From contig OY754990.1 of assembly GCA_963576475.1 (NCBI GenBank), positions 12,269,061-12,333,060 of the forward strand: DNA of 64,000 nucleotides. The letters run 5' to 3'. The number at the start of each line of letters is the position of its first letter. Within the stretch, counting starts at the first letter, position 1. A program made the translations under genes and the position numbers. The notes below the pieces were generated by a model. That model was not told the DNA's origin, did no database searches, and saw only the letters and a list, made by a program, of their open reading frames with translations. Shown in pieces: positions 33,625 through 44,179 of this stretch. This DNA comes from Molanna angustata (Eukaryota; Arthropoda; Insecta; Trichoptera; Molannidae).

Positions 33625-34034
33625 AGGTCCCTAAGACGAATGTGTGGTAAAACAATTTATGATAGGATAAGGAATCAAGATATCAGAAGAGAATGTAAGA
33701 TTGAAAGGGATATTTTGAGTAGAATGAAGATAAATGCTTTGCGACGGTTCGGACATGTAGAGAGAATGAACGATGAACGACTGACAAAGAAAGTATACAA
33801 GGCTGAAAAGAGTGGAATGAGATGTAAGGGTCGACCGAGAAAGAGCTGGCATGATCATATAAATGAGATTTTGAAAGAGGGGAACATACGAAGTCAGAAC
33901 AATAGGAGAGCATGTATGACACGATGTATGAATGTAAATGAGGCAAAACAGGTATGTAAAGATAGAAGAGTCTGGCGTTCGGTTCTCTCTGCCTACCCCA
34001 AATAGGGAAACGGCGTGATGGTATGTATGTATGT
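33625..34034 (+). pseudogene. RTE-like (TATG)n LINE, young 5'-truncated insertion
   Basis: Bounded by the 13-bp direct repeat ATTATTCTTCTTG (33,612-33,624 and 34,035-34,047). The open frame reads RRMCGKTIYDRIRNQDIRRE, NALRRFGHVERMNDERLTKK and GRPRKSWHDHINEILKEGN to SVLSAYPK, then a TATG tail. Apart from the 5' truncation it has no lesion, and it is nearly identical to the 26,928 insertion. Confidence 0.92.
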
Positions 34035-34059
34035 ATTATTCTTCTTGGTCGCGCTTTTT

Positions 34060-34200
34060 ATTTCTAAAGGTCTTGTCCATATTGGACAGCCATTGTTATC
34101 TCCCCGACAAAACTCCTCCAGACTCCTCTGTTATCTTTCTTTCTTAGGGCCTCAGCTACTGAGAGACCAGTTATTCTTTATATCTGGCTACTTCAACGAG
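34060..34200. repeat. Inverted-repeat partner of 34,625-34,745
   Basis: ACTCCTCCAGACTCCTCTGT, then TATCTTTCTTTCTTAGGGCC, pairs approximately with CCTAAGAAAGGGAGAGAACA and AGAAGCTCCTGGAGAGG further on. The two could be ends of a ~690-bp element or independent inverted copies of a LINE piece. Confidence 0.4.
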
Positions 34201-34796
34201 AAACGGATCATCATCAGGGTCGCTGTGTGATCAAAATACTTCAGAATCCTCCGGTAGCAGTTGGTTTAATCATAGACGATGTTAAAAAATGTACCAAGCC
34301 TATAATATGTTTCTTAATAACATTAAACAATTAATGTTATTTTTATTAACCTACATAATTAATATAGGTATGTAATAGTGTAATTTTATAGTAATAATAC
34401 ATTGTGAAGTAACAGACAGGCAGATAGAGAGCGTGATTCTTTGTTGAGACCATCGGAGCGATTCAGGAAACTAACTTCTTCGTCTTGTAAGAAAGATACG
34501 ATCAAGGCAATGTTTGTATTATAATTTTATAGCAGTGTTTGTTATTGTTTGCTGCGAGTACCGCATCATACGCGTCACACATCATGTAACTAAATGTGGG
34601 ATACGGTGTAATGTCGTACCCATCCATCTGTCTGTTTGAAGGGCAGCAACCCCAAAAAAAATAGAATACCTGGTCTTTCGGTGGCCGAGGTCCTAAGAAA
34701 GGGAGAGAACAGAAGCTCCTGGAGAGGTTTTGGACAAATAGACTCGACATGGTAATGAAGAAAACGTACATGAGGAATATGAATAAATAGTTTAGG

Positions 34797-34845
34797 TGCG
34801 TCGGTGGCAGGGTGGCTAGCGCACTGGGTTCGTAATCTAGATTTT
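34797..34845 (+). mobile_element. tRNA-derived SINE head fragment
   Basis: GTCGGTGGCAGGGTGGCTAG, then GCACTGGGTTCGTAATC, resembles the SINE family 3 head up to the anticodon loop and is cut there. Confidence 0.5.
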
Positions 34846-34985
34846 TTTACGTGGTTGCATAGCGTTTTGCAATCTTTTCGGGAAAATTGAATTTGGATCT
34901 TCATAATACCCAGGTTGTAAGAAGGTGGAAACACAGAATTTGGAAGGTCTTTCCACATTCGAGATGCTAATAAAAGAGTTCGAGA
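34840..34985 (-). mobile_element. Jockey/CR1-like LINE C-terminal fragment
   Basis: The minus strand contains DLPNSVFPPSYNLGIMKIQI, the same end as the element at 1,205-1,700, after a shared plus-strand GTGGAAACACAGAATT. Confidence 0.65.
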
Positions 34986-34999
34986 AGAACATCTCCAGA

Positions 35000-35260
35000 T
35001 TTCTGATCGTTATCATCATTGGCGCTACAGCCCTGTACGGGCCCTGGCCTCTTCCAGGATCCTTCTCCAGCCGTCCCTGTCCTCCACCGCTCTCCTCCAG
35101 TTTGCCCTCTGGATTGGTATTTAGAACGTTTTTGGGGATACGATCATCATTCACCCGGCTGACATGTCCCAACCACTGCAGTCTACGTACTTTTATGACT
35201 TGTACAATGTTGGGTTCGTCATATAATGCCTGTAGTTCGTTCCGATTATACAACTTTTAT
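35000..35260 (-). pseudogene. RTE-like (GAA)n-type LINE fragment
   Basis: The minus strand reads YNRNELQALYDEPNIVQVIK, then RRLQWLGHVSRVNDDRIPKN, then VLNTNPEGK; the frame is then shifted through GRLEKDPGRGQGP. GGCGCTACAGCCCTG at 35,022 is the 3' end shared with the 4,846 family. Confidence 0.75.
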
Positions 35261-36389
35261 ATTATAGTTATCGTAAAAATTCTTCAGCCAGCCACGTGGG
35301 TGCGCACAGCGCAAATTTGTGTCTGCTTGGAAAAATTGAATATTTGTGTCTTTGATTTGGTGAAAAGGTTTTAGAAGTTGACGAAAACTATACGCACGCT
35401 TAATTTAGTAAGGAATGTATTATATGAGGATGTATAATGTTTTTGTTTCAAGGACATATTCATAATTTAAAATAATACACCGAAATAATATTTGTAACAT
35501 TTTTCTTAATCCATCGCATTATATTTTTCTGCCTTTGCGAGTTACAAGTGTAATTGCCTTTGATAACGGAAAACTCTAAATGATCCCATTCATTAATAAA
35601 TATCTCCCGTAATGCGGGATACTTGTAATTGGTGGGATTACTTGGATCCTCTATTTATTCCTCTCTAATATATTATGTAGTTATCTATATTATATTTTGT
35701 ATTTTTTAATGTTACGACCGCAATTTAATTTAATTTTTTTATAATATGCATACACGATATTTATTTATTTATTTATAAAAATTTTACAATTTATTGAATA
35801 CCTACAATTAATATGAAATAATGTATTGAACCTCACTATGATAAACCTATATCGAGGTTAAATAAATTCACACATTTTTGACAGACATAAATGTGACACA
35901 AAAATAATATTATACAAAACATGTCACTAATGTCGCCAATTGGGTACTTATAAACAGTAGCGTCTAACCCCTGAGTTTCTTTTCTGCATTCTTAGGTTAG
36001 GTTTAAGTTTGTGTATAATAATAATAGCGACTCGCGTGAGCGAGTTGCTTTATAAATTGAATTATAAATTATTATAAATTAAATATATAATATTCTTTTA
36101 ATTTTTCGCATTTAATATAAAATTTCACAGCTCATTTGACTTAATACTACGAGATCTCAACCAATCAGAGAGCCAACCGGAAACAGAATGCAAACGGGTA
36201 GATTCAGATTGTAGACTCTAGTCTTATAAACCACTTGCAACAATCGGCAATAAAATGAAATTAATATTAGGTATATCGGCAATAAAATGAAAATGATAAT
36301 TGACTTAGCAAAAGGTTTTATTTCTTTATGTAGGTACACTGAGAAAAGTTTTATGTTAAAAACCGGAATTACGTATTATAAATTCTTAC
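35261..36389. other. Unassigned AT-rich DNA
   Basis: 35,757-35,900 starts with a reversed (AAAT)n tail (TATTTATTTATTTATAAAAA) and may be a LINE 3' UTR on the minus strand. A short GCGACTCGCGTGAGCGAG hairpin occurs at 36,028. Otherwise no feature. Confidence 0.35.
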
Positions 36390-36560
36390 ATACATACCAT
36401 CACGTATGTCTCACGACATACGTGGCAGAGAGAAACGACTTCACATTTATTTTTCTATCTTGAATTTATCGTCTCATCAATTTTCATCCATCATCTCATA
36501 CATGCTCTTCTGCTATTGTCCTTCACATGGTCGTGCCATAATTTTCTTGAACGATTCCGA
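36390..36560 (-). pseudogene. RTE-like (TATG)n LINE, decayed 3' end
   Basis: TTACATACATACCATCACGT at the left is the reversed tail. GTGGCAGAGAGAAACGAC and CTCATACATGCTCTTCTGC follow in family order. Coding is lost. Confidence 0.65.
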
Positions 36561-36568
36561 ACGTTCTT

Positions 36569-36782
36569 AATAATAATAATAATGAACACTTTCTTGCACC
36601 CTGCGCAAGTGCCGAGTTTATTGCCGTATGGCAATTTCTTCCAACTAACCAGTGTTTTCAGCCCAGAGACGCAATATTAGCGTGAGAAATAAATTAAAAT
36701 AATTTTCTCCTCTACTGGGAATCGAACCCAGGACGCCCGCACATTAACCGAACGGCTCACCAACTAAGCCACGGCGGTTCTT
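36569..36782 (-). mobile_element. tRNA-derived SINE, family 1, near full length
   Basis: The reversed (TTA)n tail, AATGAACACTTTCTTGCACC, body, and head GGGAATCGAACCCAGGACGC with the A box (CCAACTAAGCCACGG reversed) follow in order. It matches 55,224-55,440. Confidence 0.85.
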
Positions 36783-36884
36783 CACTCTTTTCTTCCCATA
36801 AACTATCTCAGCGTGTTCAATTTCATTATATTAATGAAATATTTCTGTATCTTACAATATGTCTTATTCTGATTCGTTTCAGCC

Positions 36885-37044
36885 CCCCTAGACAACGTGT
36901 CATTAAGCTCAAGAAAAGAAACAAGAAAAGATAACTCAACCCGTGGAAGTGACAGTTGTCACGTGACTGGCAACTGTCACTTCCATACACTGAGTTGTCT
37001 TTTCTTGTTTCTTTTCTTGAGCTAAATGACACGTTGTCTAGGGG
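36885..37044. mobile_element. Palindromic MITE
   Basis: 160 bp, arms CCCCTAGACAACGTGTCATT... and the complement ...ATGACACGTTGTCTAGGGG, with a second stem (GTGACAGTTG/CAACTGTCAC) at the centre. No frame. Confidence 0.85.
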
Positions 37045-37097
37045 TGCAGATTACGAATATGTCTAAATCAGCGGGCAACCGTGGATAAAAGGATTTT

Positions 37098-37197
37098 ATC
37101 CGCGCGGTGTGACGTAGTCCCGTATAAATGCAGTCAACTTTTTGATATTTCTCATATACTTAAATTTTGACGGATAAATTTAGACGAATCAGAATAG
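37098..37197 (+). repeat. Dispersed repeat, copy 2 (first copy at 183)
   Basis: Same sequence order as 183-288. It lies in the gap between two palindromic MITEs. Confidence 0.7.
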
Positions 37198-37234
37198 TAC
37201 ATACTCTGTAACCGGGATTCTATTTTTTATTGTT

Positions 37235-37488
37235 ATATCGCTCGTTTGCGAGAACAACGACATCATTCAAAAAATACGATTTTTGAGTTAATAATGCAGA
37301 AATATTGTGTTTATTAATATTACAGTGAATATATGGCAGTGAAACGACACATGTGCTGTTTTTATCGCAATTATAGAGATATTGTACTGCGAATTGGAGA
37401 CTAATATTGATAAACACAACATTTCTGCATTATTAACTCAAAAATCGGATTTTTGACTTTTGTCGTTGTTCACGCAAACGAGCGATAT
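37235..37488. mobile_element. Palindromic MITE with ~80-bp arms
   Basis: ATATCGCTCGTTTGCGAGAA...TGCAGAAATATTGTG on the left pairs with CACAACATTTCTGCA...CGCAAACGAGCGATAT on the right. A ~100-bp unpaired centre has no frame. Confidence 0.8.
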
Positions 37489-38680
37489 GCCCTCTTAAGT
37501 CTTATATGTATTTTGACCCTCAATTTTATAACGTCTGTAAAAACAGAGTTGTTCTGTTGAACATACCCGCTCGTGATGTGTGTATTTCTGTACTATGCCA
37601 AGCGAACCCTTCTCAATGCCAGGAATCCAATTATCCAGATATATGAAATATCAACTTTCATAGCCATAGCTACAATAATATCATCATACCTATATGTACG
37701 CTTCCCAGAATATCCTATTAGGCGTCAGGAATATATCCACCTTTTCCTAACATATATATTTTATTTCTTGGTATGACAATACGTCATCGGATAATATTGA
37801 TCGACCGTAGCATATTTGTAAGTCGTTTGGCTTCTTTTCTGCAGTAATGTGATCGATTACGAGAGGTGAAGAAATATAGGTAAATAAATGAATTTTTAAC
37901 GTAATTTGTGCTTTTCTGGACTCATAAATAGAGCTCGAAATAGAGTTTTTACTGTGTGCGCTATCGGCAAAAGAAACAGTTTGGACTAGATGGAAATTTT
38001 GAAGGGAGTGGATACTGTGCCAGCTGTCTTACTTTTCTCTGTCGCGTAGTTCTTCCTTCTTTTCGTAACTGGTTCAACATATGTTTCACCTAATTGTCTG
38101 TAATATAATATGCAGTAAACGTGCGAATGCCGCTAACGTTTTATATCATTTTGCGCACGGCGCGCGGCGTTTGCACAACACGCGTTGCGTATGGAGACTG
38201 AAGAAGGTGGTCGCGCGCGGACAGAGGCGAGATTATTGTTGCCGCGTTCAGGTATGGATGTAGGTATGATAGGGTTTAGGTATGTCAGGAAGATGAGGAT
38301 AGGTACAAATGGGAAGTTTCTGTCATCTGCGCCAATAACCTGAATAGCGGTTTAATTATTTTTATGGTTTATATAATATATGGTTTCAGTTGAACGTGGA
38401 ATAATAGTTTGAACCTAGTTCAATTGAACTGTGATTCATCCACGATTCATGGATTTTTTTATTAATATCACAGCCGAGTAGGTTTCTAGATATTCATTAA
38501 TTGATCAATTTGATATCTTCATTAATTAATGAAGATCATCATGGAATAAATTCATTTGAAAATTAAACCTTCGAATGCATTATTCTGTATAAGTCTGGGA
38601 AACAACAACTAAAACATAAAATTATAAATGACAACTTTGTACTTAGAATATATTAAAATATTTCTACTATTAAACAATTT
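37489..38680. other. Unassigned DNA with a GC-rich patch
   Basis: 38,140-38,265 is CpG-rich (GCGCACGGCGCGCGGCGTTT) and might be host regulatory or exonic sequence. The remainder is AT-rich with no repeat recognised. Confidence 0.3.
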
Positions 38681-39796
38681 TTAGTGTAAAACTCCGCTTC
38701 GTAACACAAGTGGGTCAATTACACGTCAAAACATCCAGCCGTGTCACACATGGTCTCAGATTTTGTTGATATTTTAGTGTAAAATTCCGCTTCGTAACAC
38801 AAGTGGGTCAATTACACGTCAAAACATCCAGCCGTGTCACCCATGGTCTCAGATTTTGTTGATATTTTAGTGTAAAATTCCGCTTCGTAACACAAATGGG
38901 TCAATTACACGTCAAAACATCCAGCCGTGTCACCCATGGTCTCAGATTTTGTTGATATTTTAGTGTAAAATTCCGCTTCGTAACACAAGTGGGTCAATCA
39001 CACGTCGAAACATCCAGCCGTGTCACACATGGTCTCAGATTTTGTTGATATTTTAGTGTAAAATTCCGCTTCGTAACACAAGTGGGTCAATTAAACGTCA
39101 AAACATCCAGCCGTGTCACCCATGGTCTCAGATTTTGTTGATATTTTAGTGTAAAATTCCGCTTCGTAACACAAGTGGGTCAATTACACGTCAAAACATC
39201 CAGCCGTGTCACCCATGGTCTCAGATTTTGTTGATATTTTAGTGTAAAACTCCGCTTCGTAAACAAGTGGGTCAATTACACGTCAAAACATCCAGCCGTG
39301 TCACCCATGGTCTCAGATTTTGTTGATATTTTAGTGTAAAATTCCGCTTCGTAACATAAGTGGGTCAATTACACGTCAAAACATCCAGCCGTGTCACCCA
39401 TGGTCTCAGATTTTGTTGATATTTTAGTGTAAAATTCCGCTTCGTAACACAAGTGGGTCAATTACACGTCAAAACATCCAGCCGTGTCACCCATGGTCTC
39501 AGATTTTGTTGATATTTTAGTGTAAAATTCCGCTTCGTAACATAAGTGGGTCAATTACACGTCAAAACATCCAGCCGTGTCACCCATGGTCTCAGATTTT
39601 GTTGATATTTTAGTGTAAAACTCCGCTTCGTAACACAAGTGGGTCAATTACACGTCAAAACATCCAGCCGTGTCACCCATGGTCTCAGATTTTGTTGATA
39701 TCTTAGTGTAAAATTCCGCTTCGTAACACAAGTGGGTCAATTACACGTCAAAACATCCAGCCGTGTCACCCATGGTCTCAGATTTTGTTGATATTT
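38681..39796 (+). repeat. 93-bp minisatellite, 12 units
   Basis: Twelve head-to-tail units of 93 bp (TTAGTGTAAAATTCCGCTTC at 38,681, 38,774, 38,867, 38,960 and onward). They differ only by isolated substitutions and one single-base deletion (unit near 39,239). Each unit contains ATTACACGTC, GCCGTGTCAC and CCATGGTCTCAG. The units are not separated by spacers, so it is not a CRISPR-like array. Its uniformity implies recent expansion or conversion. Confidence 0.97.
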
Positions 39797-40404
39797 TTTA
39801 ATTTGTTCATTTTACATCCTTATTATTTAAGAATGCAAAATATTATTTTGATATCTTGTATACTTTTTGAGATATGATTTTTTAAAAATTGTTGAAACCC
39901 GAGGACTATTTCCGAGGCCTTATATTTTTGTGACACTGTAATATAAAAAACATCATAACTTTTTCAATTTTTAATGAATATAAATGAATTTATTTTTTAA
40001 ATATTCTCATAAATAAATACAGATTTAGACAAAAAATATAAGTATTCATTCAAATCTTGTACATTTTACATAAAAAAATGTCTTAAACTTGTGTTTTCCG
40101 ATTATTTTTATGCATAAAATATTACTTTCAACAATTCAAATATCTCCAATGAGACACCAAAAATATCAAAGCCACTATTCAAAATACTATACATATAGTT
40201 TATAAATAAATGATAAAAATAATGCCTTTTTGAGTGACAGTGTTAAAATTGTGATTTTGGATGTGAAAAGGGGTAAAAAATTGATATGGGTCCAGCGTCA
40301 AGATCGTACTACTCTGAAATGCCAAAATAAAATATATTAATTTGTCTTACGCCCATCACATAAAATGCATGAAAACTTTTCATAATACAGAAAAAAACGA
40401 GTGA
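39797..40404. other. Unassigned AT-rich DNA
   Basis: No feature recognised. Confidence 0.35.
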
Positions 40405-40915
40405 GTTGTGGCCAACGCTAAATTCCTCACTAACAAATCACTCTTTAAAGTATTCAAATTTTGTATGGAAAATTTTCAGAACTTTCATGAAATGAGATTT
40501 TTAAATTATTTTTTATTTAAATATTTTATTATGAAACCTTGATAATTCTTCAATGCCATTTTATGAATATGATGTGCCTTTTTACCAATTTGAAAATATT
40601 TTTTTTTAAATTTTAAGTTTCCTGAGCTTGGGGTTACTTTGAAATATTTGACAGTTAAAAAAAATTTGAAGCACTATTTAGATATCCTTCAAAATCTAAT
40701 GGGGTCCAAGCGAGTATTAGATATACATATTTGCAAAATTTGAAAAGAATCGAATGAGTACTTTAGTCTGTAATCGATAAAGTAAAATAATGATGATACT
40801 TTCAGAATACAATCTCAGCATGATACTAGTTGATAGTCTGCAATAAAAAAAAATAGCCTTAAAAATTGCGAAATCATAACCCTTGGGTTAGTGAGGAGTA
40901 AAATTAAAAGTAGGT
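40405..40915 (+). repeat. Dispersed repeat Rep-B, complete copy
   Basis: The left end AAATTCCTCACTAAC is inverted at the right (GTTAGTGAGGAGTAAAATT), so this is probably a ~510-bp non-autonomous DNA element. The interior is AT-rich and non-coding. It supplies the undisturbed sequence against which the insertions in the third copy (41,480-44,290) can be read. Confidence 0.7.
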
Positions 40916-40919
40916 ACAC

Positions 40920-41035
40920 GATCATGTATGATACAATGCATGAATATTAATGTGGCGATGGATACGTGTCGTGATAGAAGAATTTGGCGTTAGGTTGTTT
41001 CTGCCTACCCCCTGAGGAACGTAGCGTGGTGGTAA
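40920..41035 (+). pseudogene. RTE-like (TATG)n LINE, decayed 3' end
   Basis: ATACAATGCATGAATATTAA, then GATAGAAGAATTTGGCGTTAGG, then CTGCCTACCCCCTGAGG, then CGTGGTGGTA, in family order. No frame is left. Confidence 0.7.
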
Positions 41036-41479
41036 TTATGCAATATATTCTATTATTTATGAATTACTACCATTTCAGTGTTTAATATCTTGAACACGAA
41101 CTCTACCATAATTTGTTTACGTAGGTACATCGAGTAGGTATAATATGATTATTCAATTATCGATCTATTAATCACAATTGTATTGAATTTGGTATGTGTA
41201 CTCTGGCCAAATGTATGTAAACAGTGTTCCTAAAATAGCCGAGTGTTGTTCTCTAGTATTAGTACACAAACACACCTCAATTAACATCGTCGTCATTCGT
41301 CACGTGTACAGGAACAAACAATGTGGTCTCATATGCGCGATATACCTACATGACACTAAAACCAACAAATCAATAACTTTTTGAACTAAAATAGGAACGT
41401 TCTAATAATTTAGAATTATGGATGGAATTTCCCTAAAAACCGAAATTGGTTTAGGCAAAATTTATATTGATTTACCTGG
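41036..41479. other. Mostly unassigned; MITE fragment at 41,370-41,410
   Basis: ACTTTTTGAACTAAAATAGG, then AACGTTCTAATAA, is an arm piece of the MITE family at 10,705. Confidence 0.45.
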
Positions 41480-41531
41480 ACTTGGGGTCACTTTGAAATA
41501 TTTGACAGTTAAACAAATTGATAAGCACTGA

Positions 41532-42345
41532 TAATAATAATAAATTTGGATTATTTTTATAGCGCCGTTTTTGTGATAACCTCACCTCAAGGGCGCTTTG
41601 AATATATTAGGGGTTATTGTAAGACTCGCGGAAGAAGTGAGTTTTTAGGTGTTTCCTGAATAGTGCTAAGTTGTCGATTTGCCTCAGTTCAGGTGGTAGT
41701 TTATTCCACGAGGCTGGTCCGGCCACAGAAAAAGCACGATCACCGAAGGATGAAGTGTTGACTCTATTTATTTCAGTCAACTTGCCAATCACGGATGTGG
41801 TGGCTGACCGAAGTGTTTGTTGTCGCTCGTTTACGGTGAGAGGGATGCAGAAGTATGAAAGATACGTGGGAGCCATGCCATGGATCGCTTTGAAAGTCAA
41901 CAAACATAATTTGTACTTGATTCTCTCTGGCACTTTAAGCCAGTGAAGATTTCGTAGATGGTGGGATATGTGTGAGAATTTCGCGGCTCCGGTGATTAGC
42001 CTAGCAGCAGCGTTGAAGACGGATTGAAGTTTGTTTAGCTCCAGCTTTGGAAGGTTTGAAGTGTTGCGTTTGCATACCATTGCAGTAGTCCAGGCGGGAA
42101 ATAACGAATGCGTTTACTAGAGATTTCGTTGCTTCCGTAGGTATATTTCGTCTGATAGATTTTATTCGTTGTAAGTGGTAGAAAGCAGAGGATGTTGTGC
42201 TGTTTATCTGTTTTTTGAGACTTAGACTGGAGTCAATATGTAGGTACTCCCAGAAGTTTAACGGCGGACTTAGGAATAATGTCGGTGTCTGCAACAGAGA
42301 CAGAGGTGTTGTCTATGTAATGCTGCCGGCGGTGTGTGGCCGTCC
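41532..42345 (-). pseudogene. L2/CR1-like LINE ORF2, C-terminal part
   Basis: The minus strand starts TDIIPKSAVKLLGV, loses frame, and continues IDSSLSLKKQINSTTSSAFY, RNIPTEATKSLVNAFVISRL and DYCNGM. In the next frame (42,080-41,607) it reads LNKLQSVFNAAARLITGAAK, HLRNLHWLKVPERIKYKLCL and FKAIHGMAPTYL to a stop. LHWLPV-RI-YK and AP-YL are hallmarks of the end of L2/CR1-group ORF2. The 3' end GGCGCTATAAAAATAATCC with (TAT)n follows on the minus strand. Two frameshifts are visible and the RT core is absent. Confidence 0.85.
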
Positions 42346-42443
42346 AGAGAAATTCTGATATCCTTCAAAATCTAATGTGGTCTAAACGAGTATAAGACCT
42401 ATACAAATTTGAAAAGAATCGATTGAGTACTTTAGTCTATAAT

Positions 42444-42634
42444 CATCATCAAAAGTCTCAATCCTGTGGATTGGTTTGCAGAAGAAGTCTACATCTCGCT
42501 TTCCACTTCTCTCTATCCTGTGCAATCCTCTTCAGCTCAACATAATATGTGGCGCAGTTCATGTCCTCGCACACCTGGGCCAAATATTCCCGTCGGGGGC
42601 GCCCCCTGTGGTTTGTCCCTAATAATTGTCTGTG
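42444..42634 (-). pseudogene. RTE-like LINE 3' end, 191-bp insertion
   Basis: A 12-bp target duplication TTAGTCTATAAT lies at 42,432-42,443 and 42,635-42,646. The minus strand reads GRPRREYLAQVCEDMNCATY, then YVELKRIAQDREKWKARCRL to a stop and a GAT-type tail. It is the same family as 57,195-57,800. Confidence 0.85.
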
Positions 42635-42812
42635 TTAGTCTATAATAAATAAGGAATAATAAAATGTAAATATTAATGATGCTAGTTGATAATCTGCATT
42701 AAAAAAAATAACCTTAGTAAGTTCTTGTGGATAATTTACGTAGTAGAATTCCATTTTAAATTATATTAAAATAAAACAATTTGTTTTAGATTCTACGTGT
42801 ATTTATAAGTTC

Positions 42813-42851
42813 GTCGATAGCTATTTCGCCTTGCTAGGGCATCTTCAAGAC
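42813..42851 (-). ncRNA. Hammerhead-ribozyme-like motif (H4, left arm)
   Basis: Minus strand: GUC/GAC stem I, UUGAAGA box (only the first base departs from CUGANGA), extra U, GCC-CUAGCAA-GGC stem II, GAA, AUAG/CUAU stem III without a loop, C in the triplet AUC. Confidence 0.7.
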
Positions 42852-42941
42852 TATGACGGCGTGGAGTTTCTGTCGGGTTATATAGGTAGAGGGTTGAGCT
42901 TACAATTTTTTGATTGGTCAGTATCTATAAACAGAGTATTA

Positions 42942-43634
42942 AACAATGGCAAGCTCGCTGCATATAACTCAATGCTATATAGGTTAATTAACATCCCACT
43001 TGATAAACACAAGTTTGATACAGAATACAAAACGATAGAGACAATCGGAATAAACAATGGTTTTTCAAAAAATATCATCAAAAACCTATTTAATAAACAA
43101 ATGAACAAGCACACACTACGACAATTTTATCCAAAACATCAACCCTCTAAAACCAATTTTAAATGTATCCACTACGCAGGCAATATTTCATTAAAACTAG
43201 GGAAAAAACTTAGAAACTATGGAATTAACGTAACCTACAGAACTAACAATAATATCGGAATGACAATAAAAAATTCTAAAGACAAAATCGATAACATTAA
43301 AAAAAGCGGTGTGTACAAAATAACCTGCGATGACTGTGATGCCATTTACATAGGCCAAACTGGTAGAAGTATAGAAGAAAGGTTCAACGAACACAAAAAG
43401 TCATGGCATAATAACAAAACCGATTCGCAATTTGCTAAACACCTAATTGAAAACAACCACAAAATCGACTCGAACAATAAACCACTACCACTACACTTTT
43501 CAAAAAAGGGCTTAAGACTGAATATTCTTGAACAGTTAGAAATTTCAAAACATAATAAAAATTATAACATAATCAATGAACAAATTAATATCTACAAATC
43601 TCCACTAATTGAAGTCATCCCATCTAGAAATTAA
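42942..43634 (+). CDS. PLE reverse transcriptase C-terminus with GIY-YIG endonuclease domain
   Basis: An open frame of 267 codons can be read from 42,831, but residues 1-37 come from the terminal repeat. Element protein starts near 42,942 with LAAYNSMLYRLINIPLDKHK, the tail of a PLE reverse transcriptase. The GIY-YIG nuclease follows: GVYKIT at residues 160-165, AIYIGQTGRS at 171-180, C166 and C169, ERFNEHKKS at 183-191 and a glutamate-rich ILEQLE at 232-237. This nuclease nicks the target DNA for PLE insertion. The RT catalytic palm and start codon are missing, so no active protein is expected. The nuclease domain itself has no stop or frameshift. Confidence 0.9.
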   Translation, partial: NNGKLAAYNSMLYRLINIPLDKHKFDTEYKTIETIGINNGFSKNIIKNLFNKQMNKHTLRQFYPKHQPSKTNFKCIHYAGNISLKLGKKLRNYGINVTYRTNNNIGMTIKNSKDKIDNIKKSGVYKITCDDCDAIYIGQTGRSIEERFNEHKKSWHNNKTDSQFAKHLIENNHKIDSNNKPLPLHFSKKGLRLNILEQLEISKHNKNYNIINEQINIYKSPLIEVIPSRN

Positions 43635-44140
43635 CAATCTATAGATTTGATTCTGCCAAAATAATTCATTGTTTCAGATCCATAATCCTGCCACCGAGAC
43701 GTCACCAAAATAATCTACATATCCAACCTTCACCACACTTCTTCCCTGGAACCTCTCAAAATTCAAATATTTTAACATCAAAAGAATAGCCATTATATAA
43801 ATAAATAAATACATAAGAAATACATCAATAAAACAATATAACTACCTCTATCTAGCTGTACCGCAAAATACATATTATATTGTAATATCCACAAATAAAC
43901 AAACATTATACCTAGAAAATAACCCACTAATAAAATAAAATTCTTAGAACTATATCAATAAACAAATATAACTACCTGTATACAAACATATTTAGGGATT
44001 GGTCAGTCAATTGTCAAGTCTAACTATAGTCTCCACCCACTGCCATTGTTTAATACTCTGTTTATAGATACTGACCAATCAAAAAATTGTAAGCTCAACC
44101 CTCTACCTATATAACCCGACAGAAACTCCACGCCGTCATA

Positions 44141-44179
44141 GTCTTGAAGATGCCCTAGCAAGGCGAAATAGCTATCGAC
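44141..44179 (+). ncRNA. Hammerhead-ribozyme-like motif (H4, right arm)
   Basis: Exact inverted counterpart of 42,813-42,851, with the same stems and cleavage-site position (C at 44,176). Confidence 0.7.

Noticed and set aside
38681..39796. Regular array as a CRISPR
   Set aside because: The 93-bp units are directly contiguous with no variable spacers, in a eukaryotic context; it is a minisatellite.
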